A stretch of 64,000 nucleotides of DNA from Komagataeibacter melomenusus (GCF_013155395.1 NZ_JABJWC010000002.1:90661-154660), one strand, 5' to 3'. Shown: positions 50,285 through 60,700, numbered from the stretch's first letter. Translations and numbers: made by a program. The notes: generated by a model from the letters alone, not told the origin.

Positions 50285-51813
50285 CAGATATGACGCGCCT
50301 TTTCCCCTCCCTGTGCCGCACGCCGCGCCGCCTTGTACTGGGTGTTGCAGCGGGCCTCCCCCTTGCCGCCTGCTCGGTCGGGCCGGACTACAAGGGCCCG
50401 CCCCATGTTGCCCCCGTGGCGGAACATGCACGGGCCTTCAACCGGGCTGACCCCACGCGCACCCCGGCGCAGGAGCCGCTGGCCCAGTGGTGGACCGGAC
50501 TCAATGACCCGCTCCTGAACACGCTCATCACCACTGCGCTGCAGAACAGCCCGGACGTGAAGCAGGCCGCAGCCCGCCTGCACACCGCGCGCGCCACCCA
50601 GCGCGAGCGCTTTGCGGGCTTCTTCCCCGGTGGTGGGGCAGCGGCCTTCTGGGACCGCACGCGCATCCCCACGGGCGATATCACCTCCGTGCTGGGCGGT
50701 AGCGGGGCCGAGCAGGCCATGACGCTGCCACCGGCCATCAAGTCCGATTCCTACGGCGCGGGTTTCGATGCCAGTTGGGAAATCGACCCCTTTGGCGGCA
50801 ACCGGCGCGGCTATGAGGGCGCGCGCGCCCAGAGCGAGGCGCAACTGGCCCAGCTGGCCGATACAAGGCTGCGCCTCGTGGCCGATGTGGCGCGCAACTA
50901 TGTCAGCCTGCGTGACGTGCAGAACCGCCTGGCACTGATGGAGCGTACGATCACGATCGAACGCCAGATGCTCGACCTGACCCGCCAGCGCCGCGCACAG
51001 GGCACCGTATCGCAGGAGGACGTGGCCCGCTTTGCAGGCCAGCTTGCACAGGTGGAAGGCGCCATTGCCCCGATGAAGGCCCAGCAGGCCAGCTATATGG
51101 ATGCGCTCGCAACCCTCGTGGGCCGCGAGCCCGGCCAGCTTGACGCCATGCTCGCCCGCCCCGCCCCGGTGCCCGTGCCGCCTGCGGTCGTGCCCGTGGG
51201 CAATCCTGCCGACATGATCCGCAGGCGGCCCGACATCCGCGTGGCCGAACGCGATATTGCCGCCAATAACGCCCAGATCGGTCAGGCTATTGGCCAGTAT
51301 TTCCCTAAAGTCAGCCTGTTTGGCACGGTGGGCTTTACCGGGGCGAACGGGCAGCGGTTCTTCTCGGGCGACAGTTTCTCCTACATGGGCGGCCCGACGC
51401 TGGAATGGAGCATCCTGAACTTTGCCCGCACCAATTCACGTGTGGGGCAGGCCAAGGGCGGGCGTGACGCGGCCCTTGCGCATTACCAGAACGTGGTGCT
51501 CGCCGCCCTGCAGGATGCGGAAGGCAGCCTGTCACGCTTTGGCCACCAGCGCGAATACGTGCTCAAGCTCGATGAGGCCCGCGCCGCTTCCGACCAGTCA
51601 TGGACCTTGGCCCAGCAGCGCCAGCGCGCGGGCACGCTCTCGGTCATTGACGCGCTCGATGTCGAACGCCAGCGCATCCAGATCGAACAGCAGCAGGCAC
51701 AGGCGCGTGCCAGCATGACCACCGATTACATCGCCGTGCAGAAGGCACTCGGCCTGGGCTGGCAATCCGCTCCCGCGCCGCAGCCCACAACCGGGCCCAA
51801 ACCGGCGCATTGA
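50281..51813 (+). CDS. NodT-type outer-membrane efflux lipoprotein
   Basis: The 510-aa outer-membrane factor has a lipobox LAACSVGPDYKGP (Cys about residue 24-32) and the repeated coiled-coil/beta-barrel pattern of TolC-like NodT proteins (for example IRRRPDIRVAERDIAANNAQIGQA and the related second repeat). It completes a tripartite pump with EmrA and EmrB. Its start overlaps the EmrB stop. Confidence 0.95.
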   Translation: MTDMTRLFPSLCRTPRRLVLGVAAGLPLAACSVGPDYKGPPHVAPVAEHARAFNRADPTRTPAQEPLAQWWTGLNDPLLNTLITTALQNSPDVKQAAARLHTARATQRERFAGFFPGGGAAAFWDRTRIPTGDITSVLGGSGAEQAMTLPPAIKSDSYGAGFDASWEIDPFGGNRRGYEGARAQSEAQLAQLADTRLRLVADVARNYVSLRDVQNRLALMERTITIERQMLDLTRQRRAQGTVSQEDVARFAGQLAQVEGAIAPMKAQQASYMDALATLVGREPGQLDAMLARPAPVPVPPAVVPVGNPADMIRRRPDIRVAERDIAANNAQIGQAIGQYFPKVSLFGTVGFTGANGQRFFSGDSFSYMGGPTLEWSILNFARTNSRVGQAKGGRDAALAHYQNVVLAALQDAEGSLSRFGHQREYVLKLDEARAASDQSWTLAQQRQRAGTLSVIDALDVERQRIQIEQQQAQARASMTTDYIAVQKALGLGWQSAPAPQPTTGPKPAH

Positions 51814-52055
51814 GGCGACACGCCCTGCCAGTGCGCATGAGCCCTACCTGCCGCCTGCCGCGCCGCAGAGACCGAACGCCTGCCATGAAGGTGATGTGCC
51901 GGCCGGCGCCTGATGGCATGCCACCCGGTCCAGGCATCCGGGCAGGGCGTAACCGGATCGTTACAATTTGCAATGCAACTCCGCCCCGAAAGCGAGGCGG
52001 GGATCTTGCCATCTTGCCTGATCTGAATTCATAACGGCATGCGATAGTATCAGGC

Positions 52056-52060
52056 AGGAG
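52056..52060 (+). promoter_or_regulatory. Shine-Dalgarno supporting a TTG start
   Basis: AGGAG sits 8 nt before TTG 52069. It decides that codon over ATG 52102, which would leave a shorter signal peptide. Confidence 0.5.
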
Positions 52061-52068
52061 ACCGGGCT

Positions 52069-53607
52069 TTGCGATTGAAACACACGCGGGCCTATGCAGG
52101 CATGTTCCTCTCGGCAGTGCTGTGCTGCACCTCTGCCCCGCCCGTATGGGCCGCAACCCCTGCAGCACCTGCCCCGGTCGCAGCATCCACGCCCATCGGG
52201 ACCGGCACCGCCGATTCCATCATGGTGGGCGACCTTGAGCGACGCACCTTCCAGTGGTTCTGGGATGCGGGCGACCCGCGCACCGGCCTCATACCCGACC
52301 GCTACCCCTCGCCCCAGACCCTGAGCAGCGTGGCATCCGTGGGCTTTGGGCTGACGGCCTACGGTATCGGGGCCGAGCGCGGCTATATCACGCGCGCGCA
52401 GGCGGTGCAGCGCACGCTCGCCACCCTGCGCTACCTGATGCAGAGCCCGCAGAATGACAGCCCGGACAAGGCCACTGGCTATCATGGCTTTTATTACCAC
52501 TTCCTCGACCGCACGACCGGCCTGCGCTTCAACCGTGATATCGAACTCTCCAGCATCGACACGTCGCTGCTCATGCAGGGCGTGCTGTTTGCGCAGGCCT
52601 ATTACACCGGCAATACGGCCCCCGAGCGCGAAATCCGCGCCCTGGCCGACAAGCTGTACCAGCGCGTGGACTGGCAGTGGATGCGCAGGCCCGATAACCG
52701 GCTGAGCATGGGCTGGAGCCCCGAGCACCAGTTCATCCCCAATTACTGGGAAGGCTACAGCGAGGGGATGATGGCCTACATCCTTGGCCTCGGCGCCCCC
52801 ACCCACGGGCTGGAACCCGCCTCGTGGCAGGCTTGGCTTGCCACCAACAACCAGCGCTGGGGTGATTATTACGGCCAGACCTTTCTCAACTTCGCCCCGC
52901 TTTTTGGCCACCAGTACACCCATGCCTGGATCGACTTTCGCGGGTTGCATGATGCCTGGGCGCGCGAGAAGCAGATCGACTACTTCGAGAACAGCCGCCG
53001 CGCGGTCTATGCCCAGCAGGCCTATGCCATTGCCAACCCCGGCAAATGGCAGGGCTACAGCGCCACGACGTGGGGCCTGACAGCGTGCGATGGCCCCGGT
53101 GACGCCACGCAGCAGATCGATGGGCAGCCGCGGCATTTCCTGGCCTATTCCGCCCGTGGCGCGGGGCGCGACTATACGCAGGATGACGGCACCATCGCCC
53201 CCACCGCCGCAGCCGGTTCCATAGCCTTTGCGCCCGAGATCGTGCTGCCCACCCTGCGCGACATGAAGGCGCGCTATGGCCAGCAGATTTATGGCCGGTA
53301 CGGCTTTGTCGATGCGTTCAACCCCAGCTTTCATGATGGAAAAACGTTCTGGACCGACCACGAATATCTGGGCATCGACCAGGGCCCGATCCTGCTCATG
53401 ATTGAAAACTGGCGCAGCGGGCTGGTGTGGAACGTGATGAAGCGCAGCCCCTATATCCGCACAGGACTTGAACGCGCGGGCTTTGAGGGCGGCTGGCTGC
53501 CTGCGGCCCCCGTTACGGCAACCGCCCCGCAGCCCGCCACACCGCCTGCGGCGATGGACGGCGCGCATGCCAGTGCCGTGTTGCCTGCGGCGCCCCATCC
53601 CTCGTAA
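52069..53607 (+). CDS. Glucoamylase family (GH144-type) glycosidase
   Basis: The 512-aa exported protein has a signal peptide (cleavage near PVWA-AT). The domain from about residue 55 has RTFQWFWDAGDPRTGLIPDR and WGLTACDGPG, and matches the (alpha/alpha)6 glucoamylase-like family (PF10091, GH144) that acts on beta-1,2-glucans in some bacteria. The C-terminus is a Pro/Ala-rich low-complexity tail. Substrate specificity cannot be read from sequence. Confidence 0.85.
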   Translation: MRLKHTRAYAGMFLSAVLCCTSAPPVWAATPAAPAPVAASTPIGTGTADSIMVGDLERRTFQWFWDAGDPRTGLIPDRYPSPQTLSSVASVGFGLTAYGIGAERGYITRAQAVQRTLATLRYLMQSPQNDSPDKATGYHGFYYHFLDRTTGLRFNRDIELSSIDTSLLMQGVLFAQAYYTGNTAPEREIRALADKLYQRVDWQWMRRPDNRLSMGWSPEHQFIPNYWEGYSEGMMAYILGLGAPTHGLEPASWQAWLATNNQRWGDYYGQTFLNFAPLFGHQYTHAWIDFRGLHDAWAREKQIDYFENSRRAVYAQQAYAIANPGKWQGYSATTWGLTACDGPGDATQQIDGQPRHFLAYSARGAGRDYTQDDGTIAPTAAAGSIAFAPEIVLPTLRDMKARYGQQIYGRYGFVDAFNPSFHDGKTFWTDHEYLGIDQGPILLMIENWRSGLVWNVMKRSPYIRTGLERAGFEGGWLPAAPVTATAPQPATPPAAMDGAHASAVLPAAPHPS

Positions 53608-53624
53608 AAGCGGGTTTGTGATAA

Positions 53625-53656
53625 CGCCGCCTTTTTGAAAAAAGGCGTCACCCGGA
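53625..53656. repeat. Nested-hairpin dispersed repeat, copy C (partial)
   Basis: CGCCTTTTTGAAAAAAGGCG with CACCCGG-type flank repeats hairpin II of copy B, at the end of the glucoamylase gene. The other hairpin and outer arms are degraded. Confidence 0.5.
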
Positions 53657-53671
53657 ACCTGTTGCCAGGGA

Positions 53672-55063
53672 TCACGGCGCCGCGTCGATCGGCACCACGT
53701 CGATCAGCTTCTTGTTGACGAATTCCTGAATGCCGAGCGAGGAGAGTTCGCGCCCGAACCCCGAGCGCTTGACCCCGCCAAAAGGCAGGTCGCATGTGGT
53801 CCATGTGGGGTGGTTGATATAGACCATGCCGGTCTCGATCTGCTCGGCCACCCGCACGCCGCGCGCGGTATCGCGGGTAAAGACCGAGCCGCCCAGCCCG
53901 TACGGGTTGTCATTGGCAAGCTGTATCGCTTCCTCATCATCGTGCACGCGGAAGAACATGGCCACGGGGCCGAACAGTTCCTGGTGGAAAACCGGGTTCT
54001 CGGGGGTTACGCCGGTCAGGATGGTGGTCTGCACGAACGCGCCGGTCTCGGGTGGGGCCTCGCCCACGCGGATGGCGATCGCACCGTGCTTGACCGCAAG
54101 GGCGACCTGATCGTTCAACTGGTCCGCTGCCGCCTGCGATGACAGGGGCGGCACGCCGGTTTTCTCGTCCATCGGGTCACCGGGCACGAGTCTGGCCAGC
54201 GCGGTCTCGAACCGGTCGAGGAACTCATCGGCAATCGCATCTGCCACGATGATGCGCTTGGAGGCGACACAGCACTGCCCGCCATTGTTCATGCGCCCCC
54301 ACACTGCCCATTTGACCGCTTTTTCCATGTCGGCATCATCAAGCACGATAAAGGCATCACTGCCGCCAAGCTCCATGGTGGTTTTTTTCAGCGCCTTGCC
54401 CGCCTGAGCGGCCACAATGGCCCCTGCCCCCTCGCTGCCGGTCAGCGCCACGCCAATCACCCGGTCATCGGCAATGATCTCGCCCAACTGGTCGCGGGTG
54501 GCGTAAAGGTTGGTGTACAGCCCTTCCGGCGCGCCTGCATCACGGAAGAGCTGCTCGAAGGCCGCCGCCGATTGCGGCACGTTGGAGGCATGCTTGACCA
54601 CCACCACGTTGCCCGCCATGAACTGCGGGCCGACCACGCGGGCAAGCTGGTAGTACGGGAAGTTCCACGGCTCGATGGCGAACACGATGCCCAGCGGCTG
54701 GCTGATCAGCATGGCGTTATCGCCCCGGCCACTTTTTTCGGTCAGTTTCTGGGGGGCGAGGAATTCCTCGGCATGATCGGCGTAGTATTGCAAGATATCG
54801 GCCGAGAGTTCGACTTCCGCCAGGCTCTCGCGGTACAGTTTGCCCATCTCGAGTGTCAGCAGGCGGGCGTAATGGTCGTTGTTCTGGCGCAGTAGCTGGG
54901 CCGCGCGCCCCACAATGGCCGCCCGTGCGCTGAAGGGCTGTTTTGACCACTGCCGGTAAGTGGCCTGGGCGCAATCAAGCTTCTGCGCCAGTTCCGCGTC
55001 TGTCAGGTCAGGGAATGTGGCTAGGGTCTCGTTGGTAAACGGATTGACGGTCCTGTAGGCCAT
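53672..55063 (-). CDS. NAD(P)-dependent succinate-semialdehyde dehydrogenase
   Basis: A 463-aa ALDH. Motifs: IEPWNFPYYQLARV (Rossmann start), the catalytic Glu in TMELGGSDAFIVLDD, and the Cys in NNGGQCCVASKRII (about 262-263), with FGGVKRSGFGRELSSLG near the end. This best fits succinate-semialdehyde dehydrogenase, which feeds succinate to the TCA cycle. ATG 55063 starts MAYRTVNPFT; a longer frame to 55132 is not family-like. Confidence 0.9.
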   Translation of the reverse strand: MAYRTVNPFTNETLATFPDLTDAELAQKLDCAQATYRQWSKQPFSARAAIVGRAAQLLRQNNDHYARLLTLEMGKLYRESLAEVELSADILQYYADHAEEFLAPQKLTEKSGRGDNAMLISQPLGIVFAIEPWNFPYYQLARVVGPQFMAGNVVVVKHASNVPQSAAAFEQLFRDAGAPEGLYTNLYATRDQLGEIIADDRVIGVALTGSEGAGAIVAAQAGKALKKTTMELGGSDAFIVLDDADMEKAVKWAVWGRMNNGGQCCVASKRIIVADAIADEFLDRFETALARLVPGDPMDEKTGVPPLSSQAAADQLNDQVALAVKHGAIAIRVGEAPPETGAFVQTTILTGVTPENPVFHQELFGPVAMFFRVHDDEEAIQLANDNPYGLGGSVFTRDTARGVRVAEQIETGMVYINHPTWTTCDLPFGGVKRSGFGRELSSLGIQEFVNKKLIDVVPIDAAP

Positions 55064-55299
55064 TGCTCTGCCTCCGTACGAAATGATGCAGGCTTTCGTG
55101 CAGGAGCGACCCGATGACCGATCATGGGGCATGGACAGGCCCCTGCATGCTGCCTGTTCTGGCCCAACGGCAGGCAGCTACGCGGGTTGCCTGCCATATG
55201 CAGTCAGCAAGACAATAAGCGCTTCCGGCTGCCGCCTGTTTTCGGGAAGGCGGCATGATCTGAAGTTCAATGATCTGAAGTTCTGGGAGCGGCCCCTCT

Positions 55300-56883
55300 T
55301 CAGGCCGGCACCTTCTTCTCCACCGGCGCAGGCACGCGGATCAGGTAGTCAAAAGCTGACAGCGCGGCCTTCGCACCTTCGCCAATGGCAATGACGATCT
55401 GCTTGTAGGGCGTGGTGGTGGCATCGCCTGCGGCAAACACGCCAGGCACCGAGGTCGCGCCATGGTCATTGACCACGATCTCGCCAAATGCGTTGCGCTC
55501 CACCGTGTCCTTCAGCCAGTCCGTATTGGGCAGCAGGCCGATCTGCACGAACACGCCTTCCAGGTCGACATGATGGTCCGCCCCGTCGCCCCCGCGATAG
55601 GTCAGGCCGGTCACGTTGCGGCCATTGCCCTCGATGCGGGTGGTCAGCGCCTCGGTCAGCACGGTCACGTTGGGCAGGGTGGCCAGCTTGTCACACAGCA
55701 CCTTGTCCGCCTTGAGGCGCGAGCCACGTTGCAGCAGCGTCACATGCGCCACGATACCGGCAAGGTCGATGGCCGCCTCCACCCCGCTATTGCCGCCACC
55801 TGCCACCGCCACGCGCTTGCCCTTGTAGAAGGGGCCATCGCAATGCGGGCAGTAGGCCACGCCCTTGTTGCGGTATTCCTCCTCGCCCGGCACGCCAAGG
55901 TGGCGCCAGTGCGCGCCAGTCGCCACGATCACGGTGCGGGCATGCAGGATCGCGCCACTTTCCAGCGCCACGCCATGCAGCCCGCCGGGGTGCGCTGCGG
56001 GGAAGAGTTCGGTCGCCACCTCACCCGGTATCACATCGACATCATAGGCGCGGACATGGGCTTCGAGTGCCGCCGAGAGCCTGGGGCCGGTTGTCTCGGG
56101 CACGGAGATGAAGTTCTCGATGCCCTCGGTATCCATCATCTGGCCGCCAAAGCGCTCGGCCACAAGCCCGGTGCGCACACCCTTGCGCGCCGCGTAGATT
56201 GCCGCCGAGGCCCCGGCCGGCCCACTGCCGATGATCAGCACGTCAAAGGGTGCGATATCCTTCAGTTTGGCCGCGGCACGTTTCGGTGCATCCGCATCGA
56301 GCTTTGCGAGAAGCTGCCCCGCATCGGCGCGGCCGGTCTCGAACAGCTTGCCGTTGAGGTAGACCTGCGGCACCGACATGATGTTGCGGGCCGTCACCTC
56401 ATCGGGAAACAGCGCGCCGTCGATCGTCACGTTGCGGATGTTGGGGTTGATGACACTCATGGCGTTGAGCGCCTGCACCACGTCGGGGCAGTTCTGGCAT
56501 GACAGCGCCACGTAGGTCTCGAAACTGTATTCCCCCGGCAGGGCGCGGATCTGGGCCACCATGTCATCGGAGAATTTGGGCGCATGCCCGCCCACCTGCA
56601 GCATGGCGAGCACGAAGGAGGTGAATTCGTGGCCCATGGGGATGGCGGCAAAGCTGACGCCCCCCGTCTTGGCGCCTGCCTGCTTGATGACGAAGGAGGG
56701 CCTGCGGGTAGCCTCGCCCTGCTCGCTGACCTGCACCCTGTCGGAAAGGGCGGCGACCTCGTGCAACAGTTCATGCATCTCGCGCGAGGGCGGGGTGTCA
56801 TCCAGCGAGGCTTCGAGCACGATGGGGTGCGCGAGGCTGGCGAGGTAACCCTTGAGCTGCGTCTTGATGGCATCTTGCAACAT
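55300..56883 (-). CDS. ahpF: Alkyl hydroperoxide reductase subunit F
   Basis: A 527-aa flavoprotein disulfide reductase that supplies electrons to AhpC. It has two thioredoxin-like N-terminal folds with CQNC (about 129-132), and an FAD/NADH part with [17 protein letters not shown] and the redox CPHC. It is 86 nt downstream of ahpC on the same strand, so the two form one operon under OxyR control. ATG 56883 starts [11 protein letters not shown]. Confidence 0.95.
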   Translation of the reverse strand: MLQDAIKTQLKGYLASLAHPIVLEASLDDTPPSREMHELLHEVAALSDRVQVSEQGEATRRPSFVIKQAGAKTGGVSFAAIPMGHEFTSFVLAMLQVGGHAPKFSDDMVAQIRALPGEYSFETYVALSCQNCPDVVQALNAMSVINPNIRNVTIDGALFPDEVTARNIMSVPQVYLNGKLFETGRADAGQLLAKLDADAPKRAAAKLKDIAPFDVLIIGSGPAGASAAIYAARKGVRTGLVAERFGGQMMDTEGIENFISVPETTGPRLSAALEAHVRAYDVDVIPGEVATELFPAAHPGGLHGVALESGAILHARTVIVATGAHWRHLGVPGEEEYRNKGVAYCPHCDGPFYKGKRVAVAGGGNSGVEAAIDLAGIVAHVTLLQRGSRLKADKVLCDKLATLPNVTVLTEALTTRIEGNGRNVTGLTYRGGDGADHHVDLEGVFVQIGLLPNTDWLKDTVERNAFGEIVVNDHGATSVPGVFAAGDATTTPYKQIVIAIGEGAKAALSAFDYLIRVPAPVEKKVPA

Positions 56884-56969
56884 GGCACGTCTCTCCACTT
56901 TTTCAGGCAGGGTGTGCGGGGGTTCCGGCCCGGCCCCTGCATGTTGCAGGAACCGGGCCGGAGGCATGG

Positions 56970-57533
56970 TCAGATCTTGCCCACGAGGTCGAGCGAGGGG
57001 GTCAGCGTGGCGCTGCCTTCCTTCCATTTCGCCGGGCAGACTTCACCGGGGTGGGAGGCGACATACTGCGCCGCCTCGATCTTGGAGAGGAGTTCGGCGG
57101 CGCTGCGGCCCACGCTGCCTGCCGTGATCTCGATGTACTGGATCTTGCCCTCGGGATCGAGCAGGAACGCACCACGGTCGGCCACGCCCGCTTCCTCGAT
57201 ATACACATCAAAATTACGTGCGATGTGGCCTGTCGGGTCGCCGAGCATGACGTACTTGATCTTGCTGATGGCGGGCGACGTGTCATGCCACGCCTTGTGG
57301 GTGAAATGCTTGTCGGTCGAGACCGAGTAGATTTCCACGCCCAGCTTCTGGAAGGCGGCGTAATTATCCGCGAGGTCTTCGAGTTCCGTCGGGCAGACAA
57401 AAGTGAAATCCGCCGGATAGAAGAAAAAGACGGACCATTTGCCCTTCACGTCGGCATCGCTCACCTTGATGAACTGGCCGTTATGGAAAGCGTCGGTTGT
57501 AAACGGTTTCAGCGAGTCATTGATGCGTGCCAT
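56970..57533 (-). CDS. ahpC: Peroxiredoxin, alkyl hydroperoxide reductase subunit C
   Basis: The 187-aa typical 2-Cys peroxiredoxin has the peroxidatic Cys in [15 protein letters not shown] (about residue 47) and the resolving Cys in [11 protein letters not shown] (about 165), with a YF-like element absent. It starts [11 protein letters not shown]. It is divergent from oxyR across 142 bases containing ATAG-N7-CTAT-like elements. Confidence 0.95.
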   Translation of the reverse strand: MARINDSLKPFTTDAFHNGQFIKVSDADVKGKWSVFFFYPADFTFVCPTELEDLADNYAAFQKLGVEIYSVSTDKHFTHKAWHDTSPAISKIKYVMLGDPTGHIARNFDVYIEEAGVADRGAFLLDPEGKIQYIEITAGSVGRSAAELLSKIEAAQYVASHPGEVCPAKWKEGSATLTPSLDLVGKI

Positions 57534-57625
57534 TGGACTGCTCCTTGGTTTCGCGTGTCAGTTGTCGACGGGGTCTTATCCCACGTACACGAAATGCGCA
57601 GAAACTGTTTCTGTCAATGTCTGTG

Positions 57626-57671
57626 ATAGGAGAAACCTTTTTACAAATGATCCAAAATAGGTTCTATCTAT
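57626..57671. promoter_or_regulatory. OxyR-binding-site-like motifs
   Basis: ATAG-N7-CTTT at 57626-57640 and ATAG-N7-CTAT at 57657-57671 lie between ahpC and oxyR. They match the half-site pattern of the OxyR consensus, although the spacing between the two halves (31 instead of 22 bases) is atypical, and the second ends 4 bases before the oxyR ATG. Confidence 0.55.
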
Positions 57672-57675
57672 ACGC

Positions 57676-58653
57676 ATGACCTATATTCCCCTCTCCGGCC
57701 TCTCCCTGCGTGATATCGAATATGTTGTAGCGGTCGATGACCTGCGCAACTTTTCACGCGCTGCCGAGCGGTGCGGCGTGAGCCAGGGCGGCCTGTCGGA
57801 GCAGGTGCGCAAGCTGGAGGCGCTGCTGGGTGTGGTCCTGTTCGAGCGTTCGCGCCGCCATGTCGCCCCCACGCCTGATGGCGCGCGGCTGATCGGCATG
57901 GGGCGCGAGGTGCTGGCCGCCGCCCGCGCCATGATCGAGGCCGCGCGCGTGCGCACCGGCCCGCTTGAGGGGCTGCTGCGCATTGGCGTGATTGCAACGC
58001 TCGGCCCCTATTACGTGCCCAACCTGCTGCCACTGCTGCGCCGCAACTACCCGCAACTGCAACTGCGCCTGACCGACAGCCTGACCGACATCATGCTGCG
58101 CATGCTGCGCCATGACGAACTTGATATCGTGCTCGCGGCCCTGCCGGTCAGTGGCGAGGGCTTTCATAGCGTGCCGCTGTTCAGCGAGCCGTTCCTGGCC
58201 GCCTTCCCCGCCGAGCACGCGCTGGCCGGGCGCAAGAACCTGACCATGCCCGACCTGAAGGGGCCGGACCTGCTTTTGCTGGAAGACGGGCACTGCCTGC
58301 GCGACCAGGCGCTCGCCCTGTGCGGCATGTCATCGAACCACGAGCCCGAACGCCTGGCCGCAAGCCTGGAAATGCTGTGGCACATGATTGGCGCGGGCGA
58401 AGGCTATTCGCTCATCCCCCGCCTCGCCCTGCGCAACCGCGGCGAATGGGAAGGGCTGATCACGGTCCAGCCCATTCCCGCAGCAAGCCGCACCATCGGG
58501 CTGGTCTGGCGCGCGTCCGACCCGCGCGGGGCCGCCTTTGCCGACTTCGCCACCTGCCTGCGCAACAACACGCCCGAAGGCTGCACCGCGCTGCCGCACT
58601 TCCCCGCAAAAACCTGCATGACCCTTGAGCCGGACATGCCGCACAGGGACTGA
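57676..58653 (+). CDS. oxyR: Hydrogen-peroxide sensing regulator OxyR
   Basis: A 325-aa LysR protein with an N-terminal HTH (FSRAAERCGVSQGGLSEQVRKLE). The sensing Cys pair is present as EDGHCLRDQALALC (about residues 199 and 208), exactly as in OxyR. It forms the classic divergent pair with ahpC. The C-terminus adds a short tail with two more Cys. Confidence 0.95.
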   Translation: MTYIPLSGLSLRDIEYVVAVDDLRNFSRAAERCGVSQGGLSEQVRKLEALLGVVLFERSRRHVAPTPDGARLIGMGREVLAAARAMIEAARVRTGPLEGLLRIGVIATLGPYYVPNLLPLLRRNYPQLQLRLTDSLTDIMLRMLRHDELDIVLAALPVSGEGFHSVPLFSEPFLAAFPAEHALAGRKNLTMPDLKGPDLLLLEDGHCLRDQALALCGMSSNHEPERLAASLEMLWHMIGAGEGYSLIPRLALRNRGEWEGLITVQPIPAASRTIGLVWRASDPRGAAFADFATCLRNNTPEGCTALPHFPAKTCMTLEPDMPHRD

Positions 58654-58840
58654 TGGCCAACCGGCCCTGAATCCGGCGGCAAAAACAGCCTGCCACCCGC
58701 AGCGGCGGCCAGCCGGGCTTGCCCCGAGTGCGTTGGACAATCAGGGAATTCTGTTTAGTGTAGGGTTTATCACGTGAATGGACGCTGGCTGCTGGCGTTC
58801 GGTTCGCCCCCTTTCTTTCAACACAAGCACGGAACCCGAC

Positions 58841-59335
58841 ATGCGCCGCACTGTTGTCTCATGGGGTAAGATTTTTGCGTCCTCATTCGTTATTTCCGTT
58901 TCCGTCCTCTGCGTTTTTTCAAGCCAAAGCCATGCTGGCGATAATGATACCAGTCTGGTTATCAAATACTCCGCACCACATTATACGACCACTGTAGATG
59001 ATGGGTCCGATATTACGATCAAGGGCACAATAGAATTTGTTGAAACCAGGGACAAACATTCAGGTTCTTACTATAAATACGCCATATTGAAAACGGACAC
59101 CCCCTACCGGCTCAGGGAAATTGAAAATACGGGGGAAGGTGACTACATTGAAGACAGCAACGTAACGCCTACGACGTTCTTCCCGATTACGGAACATGAC
59201 CCGAAGAATTCAATCAGCGAATTCACGTCTTATCTGGGCCAGTACGTCACGCTGACGGGCAAGATCAAGTCAACCAATGGCGACGGCCCGATACTGGAAT
59301 ATCAATCCATCGCCCCCACCCCCAGAGATAAGTGA
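58841..59335 (+). CDS. Exported hypothetical protein, DUF4431-like
   Basis: A 164-aa precursor with a signal peptide (IFASSFVISVSVLCVFSSQSHA). The mature part is beta-rich, with GTIEFVETRDKH, LREIENTGEGDYIED and a C-terminal YLGQYVTLTGKIKSTNGDG that resembles the end of DUF4431 domains. It is AT-richer than the flanking genes. Assignment to DUF4431 is tentative. Confidence 0.5.
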   Translation: MRRTVVSWGKIFASSFVISVSVLCVFSSQSHAGDNDTSLVIKYSAPHYTTTVDDGSDITIKGTIEFVETRDKHSGSYYKYAILKTDTPYRLREIENTGEGDYIEDSNVTPTTFFPITEHDPKNSISEFTSYLGQYVTLTGKIKSTNGDGPILEYQSIAPTPRDK

Positions 59336-59350
59336 CCCCACGCGCATCCG

Positions 59351-60700
59351 CTACCCGTTCAGGCGGGTCACAAGAAGCTGGTTGATGCGAAAGCCCTCCA
59401 CGTCAACCACTTCAAAGCGGAAGCCCATCGTATCCACCCGGTCCGCCTTGCGTGCCATGCGGCGCAGGCGGTGCATGATGAAGCCGCCGATCGTGTCAAA
59501 CGGTCCTGCTTCATCAAGATCGGTGGCGTCAAGTTCACGCCGCACGTCGCCAATCGAGGCCGCGCCATCAATCAGCCAGGAATTGGCGTCACGCCGCACG
59601 ATCAGTTGCTCCTCGAACGGGTTGGCCACCCCGCCCATCAGCGCCCCCATGATGTCCTTGAAGGTAATCAGCCCCACGACCAGCCCGTATTCGTTCACCA
59701 CCAGCGCAAAACCCACGCCGTGGATGTCGAACTGGGCCAGCGTATCCCACAGATTAATGGTTTCGGGCACCGAGAGCACATCGCGGCGCACCTGAAAGAT
59801 CGGGCTCTCGGCCATGGGGCCGCCCGTGCGCATGGCTGGTGGCGCGGTGGCCGGATCACGGTCCACCACCGCGGCCAGCACGTCTTCCGCCCGGATGGAA
59901 CCCACCACGTTGTCCAGCCCGCCATTACATAAAGGGTAGCGGGAATAAGGCTTGGCGCGCACCTTGGCCTTCTGCATCTCGGTGGTTTCCTGCAGGTCGA
60001 GGAACACGATCTCGTCACGCGGGGTCATGGCGGAGGTGATGGAGCGGTCCTGAAGCCCCAGCACGTTCTGGATCATCTGGTGCTCCTGCTCGAGCAGCAC
60101 GCCCGAGGCGGTGCCGGCGGCCAGAATGGCGCGCAGGTCCTCCGGCGTTACGGGTTCCACCGCCGAGGCCGCCGGAATGCGCAGCGCGCGCAGGATCGCA
60201 TCCGACACCCTGGAAAACACCCACACGATGGGAAAGAGCAGCCGCAACGCCAGGGCAGGAAACCACCCCACGGCCAGTGCGATCTTGTCAGGCGCGTTCA
60301 TGGCGATGCGCTTGGGCAGCAGGTCGGCAAACAGCACGAACAGGCCGGTAACGAGCATGAACCCCAGCACGGAGGCCAGCGTCCCGGCCGTGGTCTCGTT
60401 CAGGCCCCACTGCGTAAAGCCATGCGTGAGCGAGGGCGAGAGCATCTGCGAACTGATCATGCCGCCAAGCACGCCCACGCCGTTGAGGCAGATCTGCAGC
60501 ACGGTCATGACCTGCCCGCTGTTGCGCCGCAGTTTGAGGAAGGCAACCGCCCGCTCATCCCCCGCTTCGGCGCGGGAGCGCAGGCGGACATCACGGGCGG
60601 CGGCAAATGATATTTCTGATAGCGAAATAAATATATTAAGCGCGACCAGAAGCACAAGCGCAATCAGGCCAGAAAAAAACAGGACCACCAGAACACCCAC
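59351..60700 (-). CDS. CNNM/CorC-type membrane protein with CBS domains
   Basis: The 449-aa protein has an N-terminal DUF21/CNNM domain with three or four transmembrane helices (about 5-170), then two CBS domains (from about 210 to 350, with SAMTPRDEIVFLD and GFALVVNEYGLVVGLITFKDIM) and a CorC_HlyC C-terminus (LIDGAASIGDVRRELD). Such proteins are linked to magnesium or cobalt transport, earlier misnamed haemolysins. Confidence 0.9.
   Translation of the reverse strand: MGVLVVLFFSGLIALVLLVALNIFISLSEISFAAARDVRLRSRAEAGDERAVAFLKLRRNSGQVMTVLQICLNGVGVLGGMISSQMLSPSLTHGFTQWGLNETTAGTLASVLGFMLVTGLFVLFADLLPKRIAMNAPDKIALAVGWFPALALRLLFPIVWVFSRVSDAILRALRIPAASAVEPVTPEDLRAILAAGTASGVLLEQEHQMIQNVLGLQDRSITSAMTPRDEIVFLDLQETTEMQKAKVRAKPYSRYPLCNGGLDNVVGSIRAEDVLAAVVDRDPATAPPAMRTGGPMAESPIFQVRRDVLSVPETINLWDTLAQFDIHGVGFALVVNEYGLVVGLITFKDIMGALMGGVANPFEEQLIVRRDANSWLIDGAASIGDVRRELDATDLDEAGPFDTIGGFIMHRLRRMARKADRVDTMGFRFEVVDVEGFRINQLLVTRLNG

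Noticed and set aside
51961..53598. A 545-codon minus-strand frame opposite the glucoamylase-family gene
   Set aside because: The plus strand carries a signal peptide and family motifs. The minus frame is compositional shadow.
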